Assembly (NCBI RefSeq): GCF_010093065.1
Contig: NZ_CP048113.1
Location: 5,722,001 to 5,786,000, forward strand
Reading direction: 5' to 3'
Length of the DNA: 64,000 nt
Origin: Chitinophaga agri
Lineage (GTDB): Bacteria > Bacteroidota > Bacteroidia > Chitinophagales > Chitinophagaceae
Shown here: positions 25,701-34,059 of the stretch, in pieces
Layout of the letters: every line of letters starts with the position of its first letter
How positions within the stretch are numbered: position 1 is the stretch's first letter
Notes under the pieces: generated by a model
The model's database searches: none
Told to the model about the DNA's origin: nothing
What the model saw: the letters and a program-made list of their open reading frames with translations, nothing else
Translations under genes and position numbers: made by a program

Positions 25701-25872
25701 GAACCTGTTTACACTGAAGAAGTTCAGTGGCTTCAGTCCTGAGCTGCCAGGCGGTACGATCGATGACGCCAATGCCACCAACAATAAGAGTGGTATCCTG
25801 GATGCGGGTATTGAGCTGAATGCATATCCTACTACCCGTACGTTTGCACTGGGTGTTAATGTCTCATTTTAA
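22777..25872 (+). CDS. SusC/RagA-type TonB-linked outer membrane transporter
   Basis: 1031 residues. A signal peptide (1 to about 26) is followed by a carboxypeptidase-D-like regulatory domain (about 48-130, KGTVKDKNGVGLIGVTIRVKGT... LVFSYLGY), a segment EQVVVIGYGTQRKKDLTGS typical of the SusC plug start, the plug (about 140-240) and the 22-strand barrel ending in a Phe (NVSF), as outer membrane barrels do. It imports a ligand, usually an oligosaccharide or peptide, with energy from TonB-ExbBD. The partner susD follows after 12 bases. No carbohydrate enzyme, sigma factor or anti-sigma gene is adjacent, so the substrate cannot be guessed. Confidence 0.95.
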   Translation: MRINVTKAAGVLLLLSLSAVLTASAQQSSAPAGSAASGSMSEQEGPIKGTVKDKNGVGLIGVTIRVKGTSSGTTSGPDGSFTLNLPAGKDTLVFSYLGYISQEVKAGPAPVNVILQSSESQLEQVVVIGYGTQRKKDLTGSISSVKGEDLLTQPVQTPTQAAQGRIAGVQVISSGQPNSQPQIRVRGTGSVLAGANPLYVVDGVLTDDIRNIATADILTMDVLKDASAAIYGVRAANGVIIITTRKGKSGAPQVRYDANAGFREASNLVKMASRDQYIAYLADAAPGKDPLNNPYVYNGTTNWYDDVLRKAFQMNHNVSVSGGSDKSTYYLSAGYIEEDGIVQTNNFKRFTFRANNDVSITDQLRFSSMISYSRATSRDVELGDTYRNVYRAAPIIRSSENGKYGNTSGWANVGNPLLAINKRNDGRQESRLQGNVALEYSPVSSLKLRSGFNADLKFGNDRIYAYKFLNDGATFLVAGGNQQNQNSRLTREEYRSQGWIWDNTITFDKTFDKHSLTLLAGSVTEGFYSTSLKGVRINVPEAEDLWYLDLGDPNVQSTIANVGDKYARQSFVGRVNYGYDGRYLLSASIRADGSSKFSERWGYFPTVGLGWVLSEENFLRGKGVFDFLKLRGSWGKLGNDNIPTNAYIAVTSVDAPYVFDGNVNLGGALKEIKDPFLKWESTTQYDIGFEFALLNNRLSGEVDYYSKKTSDALVIVNTPAILGDQDNSYITNAASFKNQGWEISLNWKDNITDDLTYTVGGNITFNTNELTGLNGGQALLGGNVGQQSFVTRTDNGHAVGSFYVRNALGVFQNQEEIDNYRDGTGKVIQPGAAPGDLKYQDVDGDGDIDDNDKIYAGSFQPKCFFGFNLGLNYKGFDFSANFYGNAGNKIYNGKKAFRFDPADNIEADYAANRWTSTRPSTTDPRLITAGTPASTYFIESGTYLRLNNLMLGYTFSSKTMKLIGINSFRIYATSQNLFTLKKFSGFSPELPGGTIDDANATNNKSGILDAGIELNAYPTTRTFALGVNVSF

Positions 25873-25884
25873 AACGGAACAGCC

Positions 25885-27405
25885 ATGAATCTTATACTGA
25901 AACATAAAAAATTATTGTGCTGCCTGGTCGTAGCATTATTTACAGGCATCACATCGTGTAATAACTACCTGGATGTAAAGCCTCAGGGGCAGATAGACCA
26001 GGAGGCGGCTGCATTGGATCCGGCTACTGCACAGAAGCTGGTGATAGGTGTATATAATACCATGTGGGAAGGAAATATGCATGGGTTTTCATACGTGCAG
26101 ATGACCAATATTGCATCTGATGATGCGGATAAAGGAAGTAACACCGGTGATGATATGCCGAATTCCGGTGCTATAGACAACCTGACAATGGGCCCATCAG
26201 TCAATACATTAAACAGCATCTGGAGTACTTTCTATCTGGGAGTGGCACGTGCTAATCAGGCATTGTCCTCCCTTGAAGGCAGCACGCTCGATGAAACACT
26301 GAAAAACCAGCTGATAGGAGAGGTACGTTTCCTGCGCGCTTACTTCTATTTCGACCTGGTACGCTTTTTTGGTGGTGTGCCAAAGATAGACCGGGTCATT
26401 ACGCCGCAGGAAGCTAACAGCGCAACCTTTCAGACAAAGGCGAGTAAGGAAGAGATCTACACACTTATCATCGGAGATCTGGAATATGCACTGGCCAATG
26501 TCGCTGCAAAGGGGCAAACCAATTCCGCGGCAGGAAGAGCCAGCAAAGCTGCCGCCGCAGGTATGCTGGCGAAGGTAATGCTCTATCGTCAGAACTGGCA
26601 GCGGGCATTTAGTCTCAGTGATTCTATTGTCACACAGAAACTGGGCGCTTATGGGTTGCTGGATAACTATTTTGATATCTGGCGCGAAAAAGGGGCTAAT
26701 AGTAGTGAGTCCCTTTTCGAGGTGCAAACAGGAGAGAATTCAGCATGTGAAGCGGCGATTGCCAACTATGCAGAATGCCAGGCACCCCGTGCAGGAGGTA
26801 AATTCGGATGGGCTGATCTGGGCTGGGGCTTTGGAACGCCTTCCCAGAGTTTGCAGAATGAATACGAAGATGGCGATCTGAGAAAAGCCGCTACCATCAT
26901 CACGATCAATCCTACTGGTACTTTCCTGTGGGATGGATTCAGGATACCCGGCAGGGACAGTGTTGAAAATGATCGCTATAACTATAAATCCTACCATAGC
27001 CAGATCGCGGAAACCAATTGCGGTAACAGGGGACGGTTACCCAAGAACCTACGCATATTGCGTTACGCAGAGATCCTGCTGATACATGCAGAGGCTGCGT
27101 TGGCATTAGGTAATGGTGGTGTGGCCGCCGGAGATATTACAGCGCTGCATCCAAGAGCTGGTTTAGGGCCGGTGGGAACTGTTACCAGGGAGTATATCTG
27201 GCATGAGAGAAGAGTGGAACTGGCGATGGAACATGACCGCTTCTTTGATATTGTCCGCCAGGATGAATTATCACCAGGAAGAGCTGCTGCACTCTTCACT
27301 GCGCATGGTAAAACATTTGCTGACAGGAATAAGGTATTCCCTATTCCACAACGCCAGATAGATCTGAGCAACAACGCGCTTAAACAGAATGATGGCTATA
27401 ACTGA
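25885..27405 (+). CDS. SusD/RagB-type outer membrane lipoprotein
   Basis: 506 residues. The N-terminal lipobox GITSC (Cys25) marks it as a lipoprotein displayed on the cell surface, where it caps the SusC barrel and captures ligand. SusD features include NNYLDVKPQGQID after the lipid site, the TPR-like helices with FLRAYFYFDLVRFFGGVPK near residues 145-170, and the C-terminal block ILRYAEILLIHAEAAL ... EYIWHERRVELAMEHDRFFDIVR. It pairs with the SusC protein encoded just upstream and ends the transcript at a strong terminator. Confidence 0.95.
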   Translation: MNLILKHKKLLCCLVVALFTGITSCNNYLDVKPQGQIDQEAAALDPATAQKLVIGVYNTMWEGNMHGFSYVQMTNIASDDADKGSNTGDDMPNSGAIDNLTMGPSVNTLNSIWSTFYLGVARANQALSSLEGSTLDETLKNQLIGEVRFLRAYFYFDLVRFFGGVPKIDRVITPQEANSATFQTKASKEEIYTLIIGDLEYALANVAAKGQTNSAAGRASKAAAAGMLAKVMLYRQNWQRAFSLSDSIVTQKLGAYGLLDNYFDIWREKGANSSESLFEVQTGENSACEAAIANYAECQAPRAGGKFGWADLGWGFGTPSQSLQNEYEDGDLRKAATIITINPTGTFLWDGFRIPGRDSVENDRYNYKSYHSQIAETNCGNRGRLPKNLRILRYAEILLIHAEAALALGNGGVAAGDITALHPRAGLGPVGTVTREYIWHERRVELAMEHDRFFDIVRQDELSPGRAAALFTAHGKTFADRNKVFPIPQRQIDLSNNALKQNDGYN

Positions 27406-27425
27406 TCATTCAGATGATCGGATGA

Positions 27426-27470
27426 AGAGAGCGGGTGCGTCACATGATTTGACGCACCCGCTCTCTTTTA
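27426..27470 (+). terminator. Terminator after susD
   Basis: A perfect 17-bp stem (AGAGAGCGGGTGCGTCA and its complement), seven-base loop, then TTTTA. Confidence 0.9.
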
Positions 27471-27491
27471 GAGGAACAATAGCATACCGGA

Positions 27492-28151
27492 TCACTCCCA
27501 GAAGCCAGCAGGTTTGATGTGCGTCGCGCCCAGTTGTTTCAGGAGCTTACGTGTCTGTACGACCAGCCTTACCTGACCGGCAACGTAGAACGTCGTATCA
27601 TTCATAGGAAGATCACGTTGTGTCAGCCATTCGATCATCCCACTGGTGTAGTTCAGGATAGTTGTAACAGGCATTTCCAGTAGCTGGGCTGGTAATGGCT
27701 GATGATGAGAAACGAGTGTATGAAATTGTTGTGCAGGTGCTTTCCTGAGATAGAGCGATATGAAATGTCCGATGGCGCTCGCATCTCCGATGCATACAAG
27801 ATGAGTAGCTGCTGTGGGTTGATGGAACCCGCCACCAGGGCCGGCATATACGGCGGAGCTGCCAGATTGTAGTTGCCTGGCCCAATTGCTTCCCGGGCCA
27901 TCATGACCAACATCGATCAGGAGTGTGGCTTCCTGCGTAGCAGCATTCCATGAAGCGAGCGTGTAATCTCGTAACTGGGATCTTTCTGTTTCGAACTTCA
28001 GGTGCTGACAACTGCGCCATTTAATTGCGTCAGGCAGTTGCAGCCGAACCATCAGCAAATGATCTGTAATATATGTTGTCGCAACAACACGTGCGGTTTT
28101 TCCCAGCCGGGCCATGAAGAAGGCCTTGGCTTTATCTTTCAGGTATGACAT
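27492..28151 (-). CDS. Siderophore-interacting protein (FAD-binding ferric-siderophore reductase family)
   Basis: 219 residues. The N-terminal half is an FAD-binding barrel with RDYTLASW near residues 60-67, matching the R-x-Y-[ST] flavin motif; the C-terminal half is the SIP NAD(P)H domain with YAGPGGGFH near 102-110, CIGDASAIGHFI near 121-132, and FYVAGQ near 188-193. Such proteins reduce iron in imported ferric siderophores and release it in the cytoplasm. The gene follows an AraC-type regulator on the same strand with a 39-base gap, a common pairing in which the regulator controls the reductase. It is slightly shorter than many family members. Confidence 0.85.
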   Translation of the reverse strand: MSYLKDKAKAFFMARLGKTARVVATTYITDHLLMVRLQLPDAIKWRSCQHLKFETERSQLRDYTLASWNAATQEATLLIDVGHDGPGSNWARQLQSGSSAVYAGPGGGFHQPTAATHLVCIGDASAIGHFISLYLRKAPAQQFHTLVSHHQPLPAQLLEMPVTTILNYTSGMIEWLTQRDLPMNDTTFYVAGQVRLVVQTRKLLKQLGATHIKPAGFWE

Positions 28152-28190
28152 ATAACAAAAGTAGTGGTATGTGTAGCGGTGATATTTATA

Positions 28191-29045
28191 CTATTCCGGG
28201 TCGGATAGATACTTTTCCCGGGCTTTTTCTCTGAAGGCGGCAGGTGTACTACCTGTGTGCTGTTTGAAGAAGCGGTTGAAGTATGACAGCTCATTGAATT
28301 GCAGGTGCCATGCGATCTCTTTGATACTTTCTTTTGCGTGTAGCAGCAGGCGCTTGGCTTCCAGCACTCTTCTTTCGTTGATATGTGCGGAGACCGTTTG
28401 CCCTGTATGCTGTTTGATCACGTCATTGAGATGGTCAACTGTTATATGCATAGCTGCAGCATATTGGGCTGGCTTCGTCCATTCAAGAAAGTGTGTGGCC
28501 AGCAGTTCGCGGTAACGTATTAACAGGGGAGCACCTGAATGGATATGTGCAGCTGCATGCCGGTAAAACAATGTCAGCAGGAGAGACAGATAGTGCTGAA
28601 GCATGGCAACATATTTTGCGGGTCGCTCCTGATATTCCTGTGCCATCTGGTTCATGATGACATGGACCTGCATCAGATCCCTTTCAGATAGCTTTACAGG
28701 CCCCAAAGGGTGGGCGGGCAGTATTACCTGCTGGTCTAACATAAAGTCGGCCGAAAAAGCCACAATAAACGCGTTTCTGGTATTGTTACTAACCGGCTGG
28801 TGCACCTGCCCGGGAACGATCAGTAGCATTTCTCCTGCCTGGATGGTGACCTGTTGGAAATCCAGCATATGCGTACTGTCTCCTTCGAGACAAACCCCCA
28901 GCATAAAATAGCCATGCCGGTGTGCGGCCATAAGGTGTTTATGCCGGGAAGCATCGGTGGTCACTATTTCCAGGTGAAAGGGAATGCCTTCAGCAGACAG
29001 ATCTTCCAGTCTATAGGATGCAATAAAAGGAGCGGTTCCGGGCAT
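28191..29045 (-). CDS. AraC-family transcriptional regulator
   Basis: 284 residues. The N-terminal part is a cupin-like sensor domain (HRHGYFMLGVCLEGDSTHML near 42-61, then IQAGEMLLIVPGQVHQPV near 68-85). The C-terminal 100 residues hold the two HTH motifs of AraC proteins, ending in SIKEIAWHLQFNELSYFNRFF and the TGSTPAAFR signature. It probably controls the siderophore-interacting protein gene that follows on the same strand. The ligand is not predictable from sequence. Confidence 0.9.
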   Translation of the reverse strand: MPGTAPFIASYRLEDLSAEGIPFHLEIVTTDASRHKHLMAAHRHGYFMLGVCLEGDSTHMLDFQQVTIQAGEMLLIVPGQVHQPVSNNTRNAFIVAFSADFMLDQQVILPAHPLGPVKLSERDLMQVHVIMNQMAQEYQERPAKYVAMLQHYLSLLLTLFYRHAAAHIHSGAPLLIRYRELLATHFLEWTKPAQYAAAMHITVDHLNDVIKQHTGQTVSAHINERRVLEAKRLLLHAKESIKEIAWHLQFNELSYFNRFFKQHTGSTPAAFREKAREKYLSDPE

Positions 29046-29129
29046 AGTCAGTGATTCGTTACATAAATGTAGACGGTGAAGGCCCGAATAAATTGTATTG
29101 GGATTAACAAAAAAATAAAACCCAACCGC

Positions 29130-29160
29130 TTGTTTATTAAGTATTTTATGAATAAATTTA
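29130..29160 (+). promoter_or_regulatory. Candidate promoter of the 78-residue gene
   Basis: TTG at 29130-29132 and TAAATTTA at 29153-29160, separated by 20 bases, one base from the consensus -7 element; the ATG follows 26 bases later. Confidence 0.4.
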
Positions 29161-29186
29161 TAAGCCTATGTAAAAAAACATAACCT

Positions 29187-29423
29187 ATGAAATGGATTGA
29201 AGAACTTAATGTTATTTACCAAAAGCTTGGTGCGATTGGTTTTGAAGAAGTGAAAAAAGAGATCCTGAGAGCCCAAATGAGCGGTCATGGCGGAGAAACC
29301 TATTACCTGGTCCTGCAACAGCTTATTATGATCAAGAAAGACAAAGTACAGATCTACGAACTTATTAAAGGAGAAGTAGAAAGCATTATCCACTTTAGCA
29401 AGCATATGATCCACCTGAACTAA
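29187..29423 (+). CDS. Conserved-looking small protein of unknown function
   Basis: 78 residues, mostly alpha-helical and charged, with no signal peptide and no motif I recognise. It has an ATG start, a plausible promoter upstream, and lies in the gap between the AraC gene and the sigma-like/TPR gene. Its stop codon overlaps that of the convergent TPR gene by four bases. The absence of rare composition or low complexity suggests a true gene. Function unknown. Confidence 0.6.
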   Translation: MKWIEELNVIYQKLGAIGFEEVKKEILRAQMSGHGGETYYLVLQQLIMIKKDKVQIYELIKGEVESIIHFSKHMIHLN

Positions 29424-30394
29424 TAGTTCAGCTCTTCCTTCAATCGGGCTGCTTTCCAGTATATCGGCGCATCTTCCGGTATCTTAAGCACCCATTCCAG
29501 GCATTGTTGTTTATCATTTTCACGAATATAGCTCAATGCCATATAGAAGGCAGCGTCATAGCGGTAAATGGAATTACTGTTGTACACTTTTTTGAGGTCA
29601 TTACGTGCCTCCGTCATTTTTCCCTCGTCTACAAGGCTGACTCCCCTGTAGTAACGGGCAGTTGTATGTGAAGAGTCCCTAACTATTATCTGATCAAGCA
29701 GACCGATCGCTTTATTGAAATGACCATGATTAAATGCTACTGCTGCCTGATGCATTATTAAAGCAGTATCCTGTTCTGAAGACACATGATTGGCATGCAC
29801 CATCTCCGTCCCTGAAAACTGGCGGTAGATATCCTTATGCCATGGACTGATGAATAAGAGAGCCGCCAGACCGGCGCCAATGATAGCTGTAATGATCACA
29901 TAGACGCTCACCCGGCTGTTGGGGCCATCCTTTGTATGAAACCATCGTTCGCGTTGGTCAGCGATCATTTCTTCCAGTTCACCTCTGGTATGGTCCGTGC
30001 TGTGACGGGGATGTGGAGATGCGAGTGCTGCTTCAATGTATCTTATATGCTGTTCATCCAGACCCGGAGCGGGGGCCTGGGGATGAAATGACATGCCCTT
30101 ATTCGGAGCTTTCTGCATGAGGTCCTGCTTCCATTTGAGCTGGCATGCATACAGGAAAAAGGGCTCGAAACGATTTGTAAGCGTTAATTTATGAAGATGG
30201 GCGTAGTCATAGAGCGCCATTAACACATCTTCAAATACGGTGGCTGCTTCCTTGATGTTGCCTCCCCAACCTGTTACCATGTGTTTCACTTTACGGGCAA
30301 ACCGTTTGTAAATAGCGTCAACAATTGCAGGGGAGCTGTCTAGCAAACCATCGATATATTCATCGTCATTATTTATAATCCGGCTGGAAACCAT
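29420..30394 (-). CDS. Membrane protein with a sigma-region-2-like N-terminus and C-terminal TPR repeats
   Basis: 324 residues in three parts. Residues about 10-95 resemble sigma-70 region 2 of ECF factors (IVDAIYKRFARKVKHMV, then ATVFEDVLMALYDYA and FEPFFLYACQLKWKQDL), although region 4 is missing. Residues about 162-183 are one membrane helix (VYVIITAIIGAGLAALLFI). Residues about 212-320 are TPR-like repeats (AAVAFNHGHFNKAIGLLDQI, ARYYRGVSLVDEGKMTEARNDL). This would place the sigma-like part in the cytoplasm and the TPR part in the periplasm. I do not know a characterised protein with this layout; it could sense or scaffold and may no longer bind polymerase. It is convergent with the small gene to its left. 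Confidence 0.65.
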   Translation of the reverse strand: MVSSRIINNDDEYIDGLLDSSPAIVDAIYKRFARKVKHMVTGWGGNIKEAATVFEDVLMALYDYAHLHKLTLTNRFEPFFLYACQLKWKQDLMQKAPNKGMSFHPQAPAPGLDEQHIRYIEAALASPHPRHSTDHTRGELEEMIADQRERWFHTKDGPNSRVSVYVIITAIIGAGLAALLFISPWHKDIYRQFSGTEMVHANHVSSEQDTALIMHQAAVAFNHGHFNKAIGLLDQIIVRDSSHTTARYYRGVSLVDEGKMTEARNDLKKVYNSNSIYRYDAAFYMALSYIRENDKQQCLEWVLKIPEDAPIYWKAARLKEELNY

Positions 30395-30706
30395 AAGTTG
30401 CTATGTCTGCTACTTGATATTAAAAGTATTAAATCACTGGTCAATAGACAAAAATATTAATACAATGGTTGTGCCGGAATCCGCAGTGGGACATATAAAA
30501 CGGGAAATTTATATGCGAGGAAATATTGTATTGGGAGTTTTTAGATGTGTAATTAATTTTTGCACATGAGAAAATGCTGGGTGAGTGGGGCAAACGGGCA
30601 GGGCTTTATTTTTTACTGACGACCATGATGATCTGAATATAAGCAACAATGCCCATTCCTGAAATTTCCAAAATCAGGAATGGGCATGTCATTAAATGGA
30701 AAATTG
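30395..30706. other. 312-base intergenic region
   Basis: Apart from the hairpin at 30651-30686 I see no gene, no clear promoter and no repeat. It is A/T-rich in its middle part. Confidence 0.6.
30651..30686 (-). terminator. Hairpin, probable terminator of the marR gene
   Basis: TGCCCATTCCTGA and its complement form a perfect 13-bp stem around a 10-base loop, 20 bases after the marR stop. A T-run is absent on the minus strand, so termination strength is uncertain. Confidence 0.65.
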
Positions 30707-31180
30707 TCAGCATTCGGGATGTAAACTGAAGACCAGTTTACGTAAGATCTGACTTAATGCGTCAGCATTATCCTCGCCGACAATATGTGTATACTCTTCC
30801 TGTATCTCCTGAAAGCTTTCGGCTGCACAGATGATTAGCTTTTTGCCCTCATCCGTCAGTGATATGATCGCTGCCCGTGCATCATTCGCATGTTTGCTGG
30901 TGTGAATAAAGCCGCCTGCTTCCAGGTTCTTCACTACTTTACTCATGGCCTGTTTGGTAATACGGGCCTTTCTTGCCAGTTCATTATTGATGATGCCCTG
31001 CGGATCTATATTCACTATCAGCACCAGGTCACCAAGTTTGAAGTTGTTATAACCTTTCTGCTGCAGCTTTTGCATAATTCTACAGTCCATATCTTTTTTC
31101 AACAAGCCTAACATTCTGATAAGGCTCTGTTGCCGTTGCGCCAGATGCTGCTGTAACTGCTCATCCAGTGACCCGTTCAT
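30707..31180 (-). CDS. MarR-family transcriptional regulator
   Basis: 157 residues with a winged HTH in the middle: NNELARKARITKQAMSKVVKNLEAGGFI near residues 61-88 is the recognition region, followed by the wing with HANDARAAIISLTDEGKKL near 97-115. MarR proteins bind DNA as dimers and usually repress nearby genes until a small molecule releases them. It is downstream of the mannonate dehydratase gene on the same strand after 120 bases and could belong to the same unit, but its target is not evident. Confidence 0.88.
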   Translation of the reverse strand: MNGSLDEQLQQHLAQRQQSLIRMLGLLKKDMDCRIMQKLQQKGYNNFKLGDLVLIVNIDPQGIINNELARKARITKQAMSKVVKNLEAGGFIHTSKHANDARAAIISLTDEGKKLIICAAESFQEIQEEYTHIVGEDNADALSQILRKLVFSLHPEC

Positions 31181-31300
31181 ATGAATACGTGTTTTTGGAG
31201 CTAATTAATAAATTGATCAGCGTTCCTGAATCCAGCTGCTTACTTTTTCGTTTCTAATCCCAACCTTATAAAGCTGCCAGTAGGCTGCAGGTGTGGACTT

Positions 31301-32482
31301 TCATTTGTTGAAAAGTGAGCGTGCTATACCCAGTTCAAGTCCCCGGAGCTCAGCCAGTCCGCGTAAACGGCCGATGGCACTGTAGCCCGGATTCGTTACT
31401 TTGCTGAGATCATCCAGCATCTGATGACCATGGTCAGGACGCATCGGTATAGATATGTTCCGCTTATGCATCACTGACAGTATTGATTTGACTACGGCAT
31501 ACATGTCTACATCTCCTTCCAGGTGATTGGCTTCATAAAAGTTACCAATACTGTCGCGCTGTGTACTTCTGAGGTGTATGAAGTGAATGTGTTCTCCTAA
31601 ACGTTCTACCATACCAGGAAGATCGTTATCAGGACGTACACCATAGGAACCTGTACAGAAGCAAAGACCATTGGAAGCATAAGGAGCTGCAGCCAGTAAT
31701 TCTCTGGCATCCTGTTCCGTACTTACTATCCTTGGCAGTCCCAGGATGGGGAATGGAGGATCATCAGGGTGTATCGCCAGTTTCACACCTGCTTCTTCAG
31801 CTACTGGTGCAATCTGTTGCAGAAAATAGAAGAGGTGCAGTTTCAGCTGTGTCTCATCAATGCCTTTATATTTATCGAGGGCAGCCTGGAATTTTTCCAG
31901 TGTAAAGCTTTCCTCTGATCCTGGCAACCCGGCAATAATATTCTTCTGCAGCAGTGCTTTCTCTGCATCAGTCATACTGTCGAAACGTTCTTTTGCCATG
32001 GATATATCTGCAGGATCGTAGTCGTTCTCTGCACCAGGACGCTGTAACATGAAAAGATCGAAAGCAAGGAATGCCGCTTTTTCAAAACGCAGTGCTTTGG
32101 AACCATCTTCAACAGTAAATGCCAGGTCTGTTCTTGTCCAGTCGAGTACAGGCATAAAGTTGTATGTCACTATACGGATACCGCACTGCCCCAGGTTACG
32201 AAGGCTCTGCTGATAATGCTGAATATACTCTATAAACCGTCCGCTTTGCGTTTTGATATCTTCGTGAACGGGTACACTCTCCACTACAGACCAGGTAAGG
32301 CCTGCGGCTTCAATCATATCCTTCCTCTTTTGTATCTCCTCAACTGTCCATATCTCTCCGTTGGGAACATGGTGTAAAGCCGTTACGATGCCGGTTGCTC
32401 CCGCTTGTTTGATATCAGCCAGGCTTACCGGATCATTCGGTCCGAACCAGCGCCATGTCTGTTCCATTCTTAGCATACGCAT
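31301..32482 (-). CDS. uxuA: Mannonate dehydratase
   Basis: 393 residues, standard length. It dehydrates D-mannonate to 2-keto-3-deoxygluconate in hexuronate catabolism. Recognised segments are [16 protein letters not shown] near the N-terminus, [19 protein letters not shown] near residue 240, [14 protein letters not shown] near 272 and [10 protein letters not shown] near 300, with metal-binding His and Cys residues among them. Three in-frame ATGs lie within the first six codons, so the exact start may be up to 15 bases further in. No uxuB or uxaC is beside it; the glycerate kinase upstream may serve a linked pathway. Confidence 0.93.
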   Translation of the reverse strand: MRMLRMEQTWRWFGPNDPVSLADIKQAGATGIVTALHHVPNGEIWTVEEIQKRKDMIEAAGLTWSVVESVPVHEDIKTQSGRFIEYIQHYQQSLRNLGQCGIRIVTYNFMPVLDWTRTDLAFTVEDGSKALRFEKAAFLAFDLFMLQRPGAENDYDPADISMAKERFDSMTDAEKALLQKNIIAGLPGSEESFTLEKFQAALDKYKGIDETQLKLHLFYFLQQIAPVAEEAGVKLAIHPDDPPFPILGLPRIVSTEQDARELLAAAPYASNGLCFCTGSYGVRPDNDLPGMVERLGEHIHFIHLRSTQRDSIGNFYEANHLEGDVDMYAVVKSILSVMHKRNISIPMRPDHGHQMLDDLSKVTNPGYSAIGRLRGLAELRGLELGIARSLFNK

Positions 32483-32555
32483 ATAAAGGTTTAAGCCCCA
32501 AAAATAGGACTTCCGGAAAATAATTAATGATTTAGTAATAATGATTTCGCTCTTA

Positions 32556-32643
32556 CTACAGGGGTCGTATTATGTTCTTACTCCTTTTTTCATACCAAAA
32601 ATAGCGTGTACTCCAATGGTTTATGATCATCGCGACCCTGTAG
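32556..32643 (-). promoter_or_regulatory. Promoter region of uxuA with flanking inverted repeat
   Basis: On the minus strand a -7 word TATTTTTG (plus 32596-32603) lies 114 bases upstream of uxuA. It is enclosed by CTACAGGGGTCG (32556-32567) and CGACCCTGTAG (32633-32643), inverse copies that differ by one base. The arrangement suggests an operator pair or a large leader structure. Confidence 0.4.
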
Positions 32644-32687
32644 AATTTGTGCAAACCTAAGAAAATCTAATGGGAACAACCAACGCT

Positions 32688-33992
32688 TCAGCAAATGATT
32701 GCCAGCATGATGTCCATTACATTTGTCTGTGTAGGACCTGTTTTGACCAAACCCCCGCCTTTTTCAAAGAAATGATATGCGTCATTACGTTGCAGGAAAT
32801 CAGTTGCATCCAGTCCCATTGCCGCTTTAGCCGCCATTAGCTCTTTATCTGCGAAAGCGCCTGCTGCATCTGTTGGTCCATCTGTACCGTCAGTACCAGC
32901 ACTCAATATGGTGATGCCGGGAACATCTTTCAGTAGCATGCCCGCTGCCAGTGCCAGGTGCTGATTTCTGCCACCCAGACCATCACCGTTAACAATGACC
33001 GTACTCTCTCCTCCCATTAGCAGGCATTGTGGCTGCCCGTCCTGTTTCTGACTGGCTGCATGCACCAGCTGGGCTGCAAGGCCCTCCGCAGTACCTGTTG
33101 CGGTAGAAGTGAGTATTTGCGTATTATATCCCAACGAAATTGCCTTCCGCTGAGCGGCTTCCAGCGCAATATGATTGCTACCTGTTAACAAGTTATGCAC
33201 ATGGGCTAACCCCGCATGCCCGGGTTTGGGTGTCTCTGCAATTTTACCGGCGCATCCCTGCTGTAAATAGTTATAAATGGCTGCTGGAAGCAGTGGCACG
33301 AGATTATATTTACGAAGAATGGCCATAGCATCTCCAAATGTGGACGGATCTGCCACCGTAGGTCCCGAACCTATGATAGAAAGGTCATCACCTACTACAT
33401 CACTCAGTATCAGACTGCACCAGGCATTTGTATTCGCCAGCAATGCCAGCTGCCCGCCTTTTACGGCAGAGAGATGCTTGCGCACAATATTCATTTCGTA
33501 AATATCGGCGCCGCTTTTCAGTAACAATGAAAAGACCTGTTGTACCTGCATAAGATCTGCTCCTGGTGGATAATCAGCCAGCAGGGCAGAGGCTCCTCCC
33601 GACAGCAGGAATAATACAATGTCTCCTGGTTTTACAGCCCCTAACATCAGGATCATCTTTGCTGTGGCACTGACGCTATTTTCATCTGGTATCGGATGCC
33701 CGGCTTCTGCCAGCTGAATAGCTGTTAACGGCAATGCATGTGCATACTTGGTAATAACAATGCCTTTTTTGGGTATATCTGTAAGTATGTTTTCCAATGC
33801 CTGGGCCATAGCAGCAGCCGCTTTTCCAGCTCCAAATATCCACACCGTATTGTCAGGATGCAGGGGGAATGACTGGTTGCCCACTGTCAGTACATCCTGC
33901 TGTACCTGTACATATTGCTGCATCAGGCAGGCGGGTTGTACCGCAGCTACGGCAGCATTGAATATGGTAATGGCATCGTCGCTTCTTATCAT
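32688..33992 (-). CDS. Glycerate 2-kinase (MOFRL family, GckA/TtuD type)
   Basis: 434 residues from the ATG at 33992. A longer frame begins at 34028, but that start lies inside the terminator hairpin of the upstream gene, so the later ATG is preferred. The N-terminal domain (VWIFGAGKAAAAMAQALE near 55) and FLLSGGASALLADYP near 130 belong to the DUF4147/glycerate kinase part; the C-terminal MOFRL domain includes LMGGESTVIVNGDGLGGRNQHLALAAGM and the TDGTDGPTDAAGA motif. It phosphorylates D-glycerate to 2-phosphoglycerate. Older annotations call such proteins hydroxypyruvate reductase. It lies upstream of uxuA on the same strand. Confidence 0.88.
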   Translation of the reverse strand: MIRSDDAITIFNAAVAAVQPACLMQQYVQVQQDVLTVGNQSFPLHPDNTVWIFGAGKAAAAMAQALENILTDIPKKGIVITKYAHALPLTAIQLAEAGHPIPDENSVSATAKMILMLGAVKPGDIVLFLLSGGASALLADYPPGADLMQVQQVFSLLLKSGADIYEMNIVRKHLSAVKGGQLALLANTNAWCSLILSDVVGDDLSIIGSGPTVADPSTFGDAMAILRKYNLVPLLPAAIYNYLQQGCAGKIAETPKPGHAGLAHVHNLLTGSNHIALEAAQRKAISLGYNTQILTSTATGTAEGLAAQLVHAASQKQDGQPQCLLMGGESTVIVNGDGLGGRNQHLALAAGMLLKDVPGITILSAGTDGTDGPTDAAGAFADKELMAAKAAMGLDATDFLQRNDAYHFFEKGGGLVKTGPTQTNVMDIMLAIIC

Positions 33993-34000
33993 CTCCCAAG

Positions 34001-34036
34001 ATAAAAAAATAAGGATGCCGGTCAGCATCCTTATTT
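34001..34036 (-). terminator. Terminator of the Spy-like gene
   Basis: On the minus strand AAATAAGGATGC and its complement form a perfect 12-bp stem with a six-base loop followed by a run of T. It overlaps the extended frame of the glycerate kinase gene, which helps fix that start. Confidence 0.85.
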
Positions 34037-34059
34037 CATTCGTTTATAAATTTCCCTTA

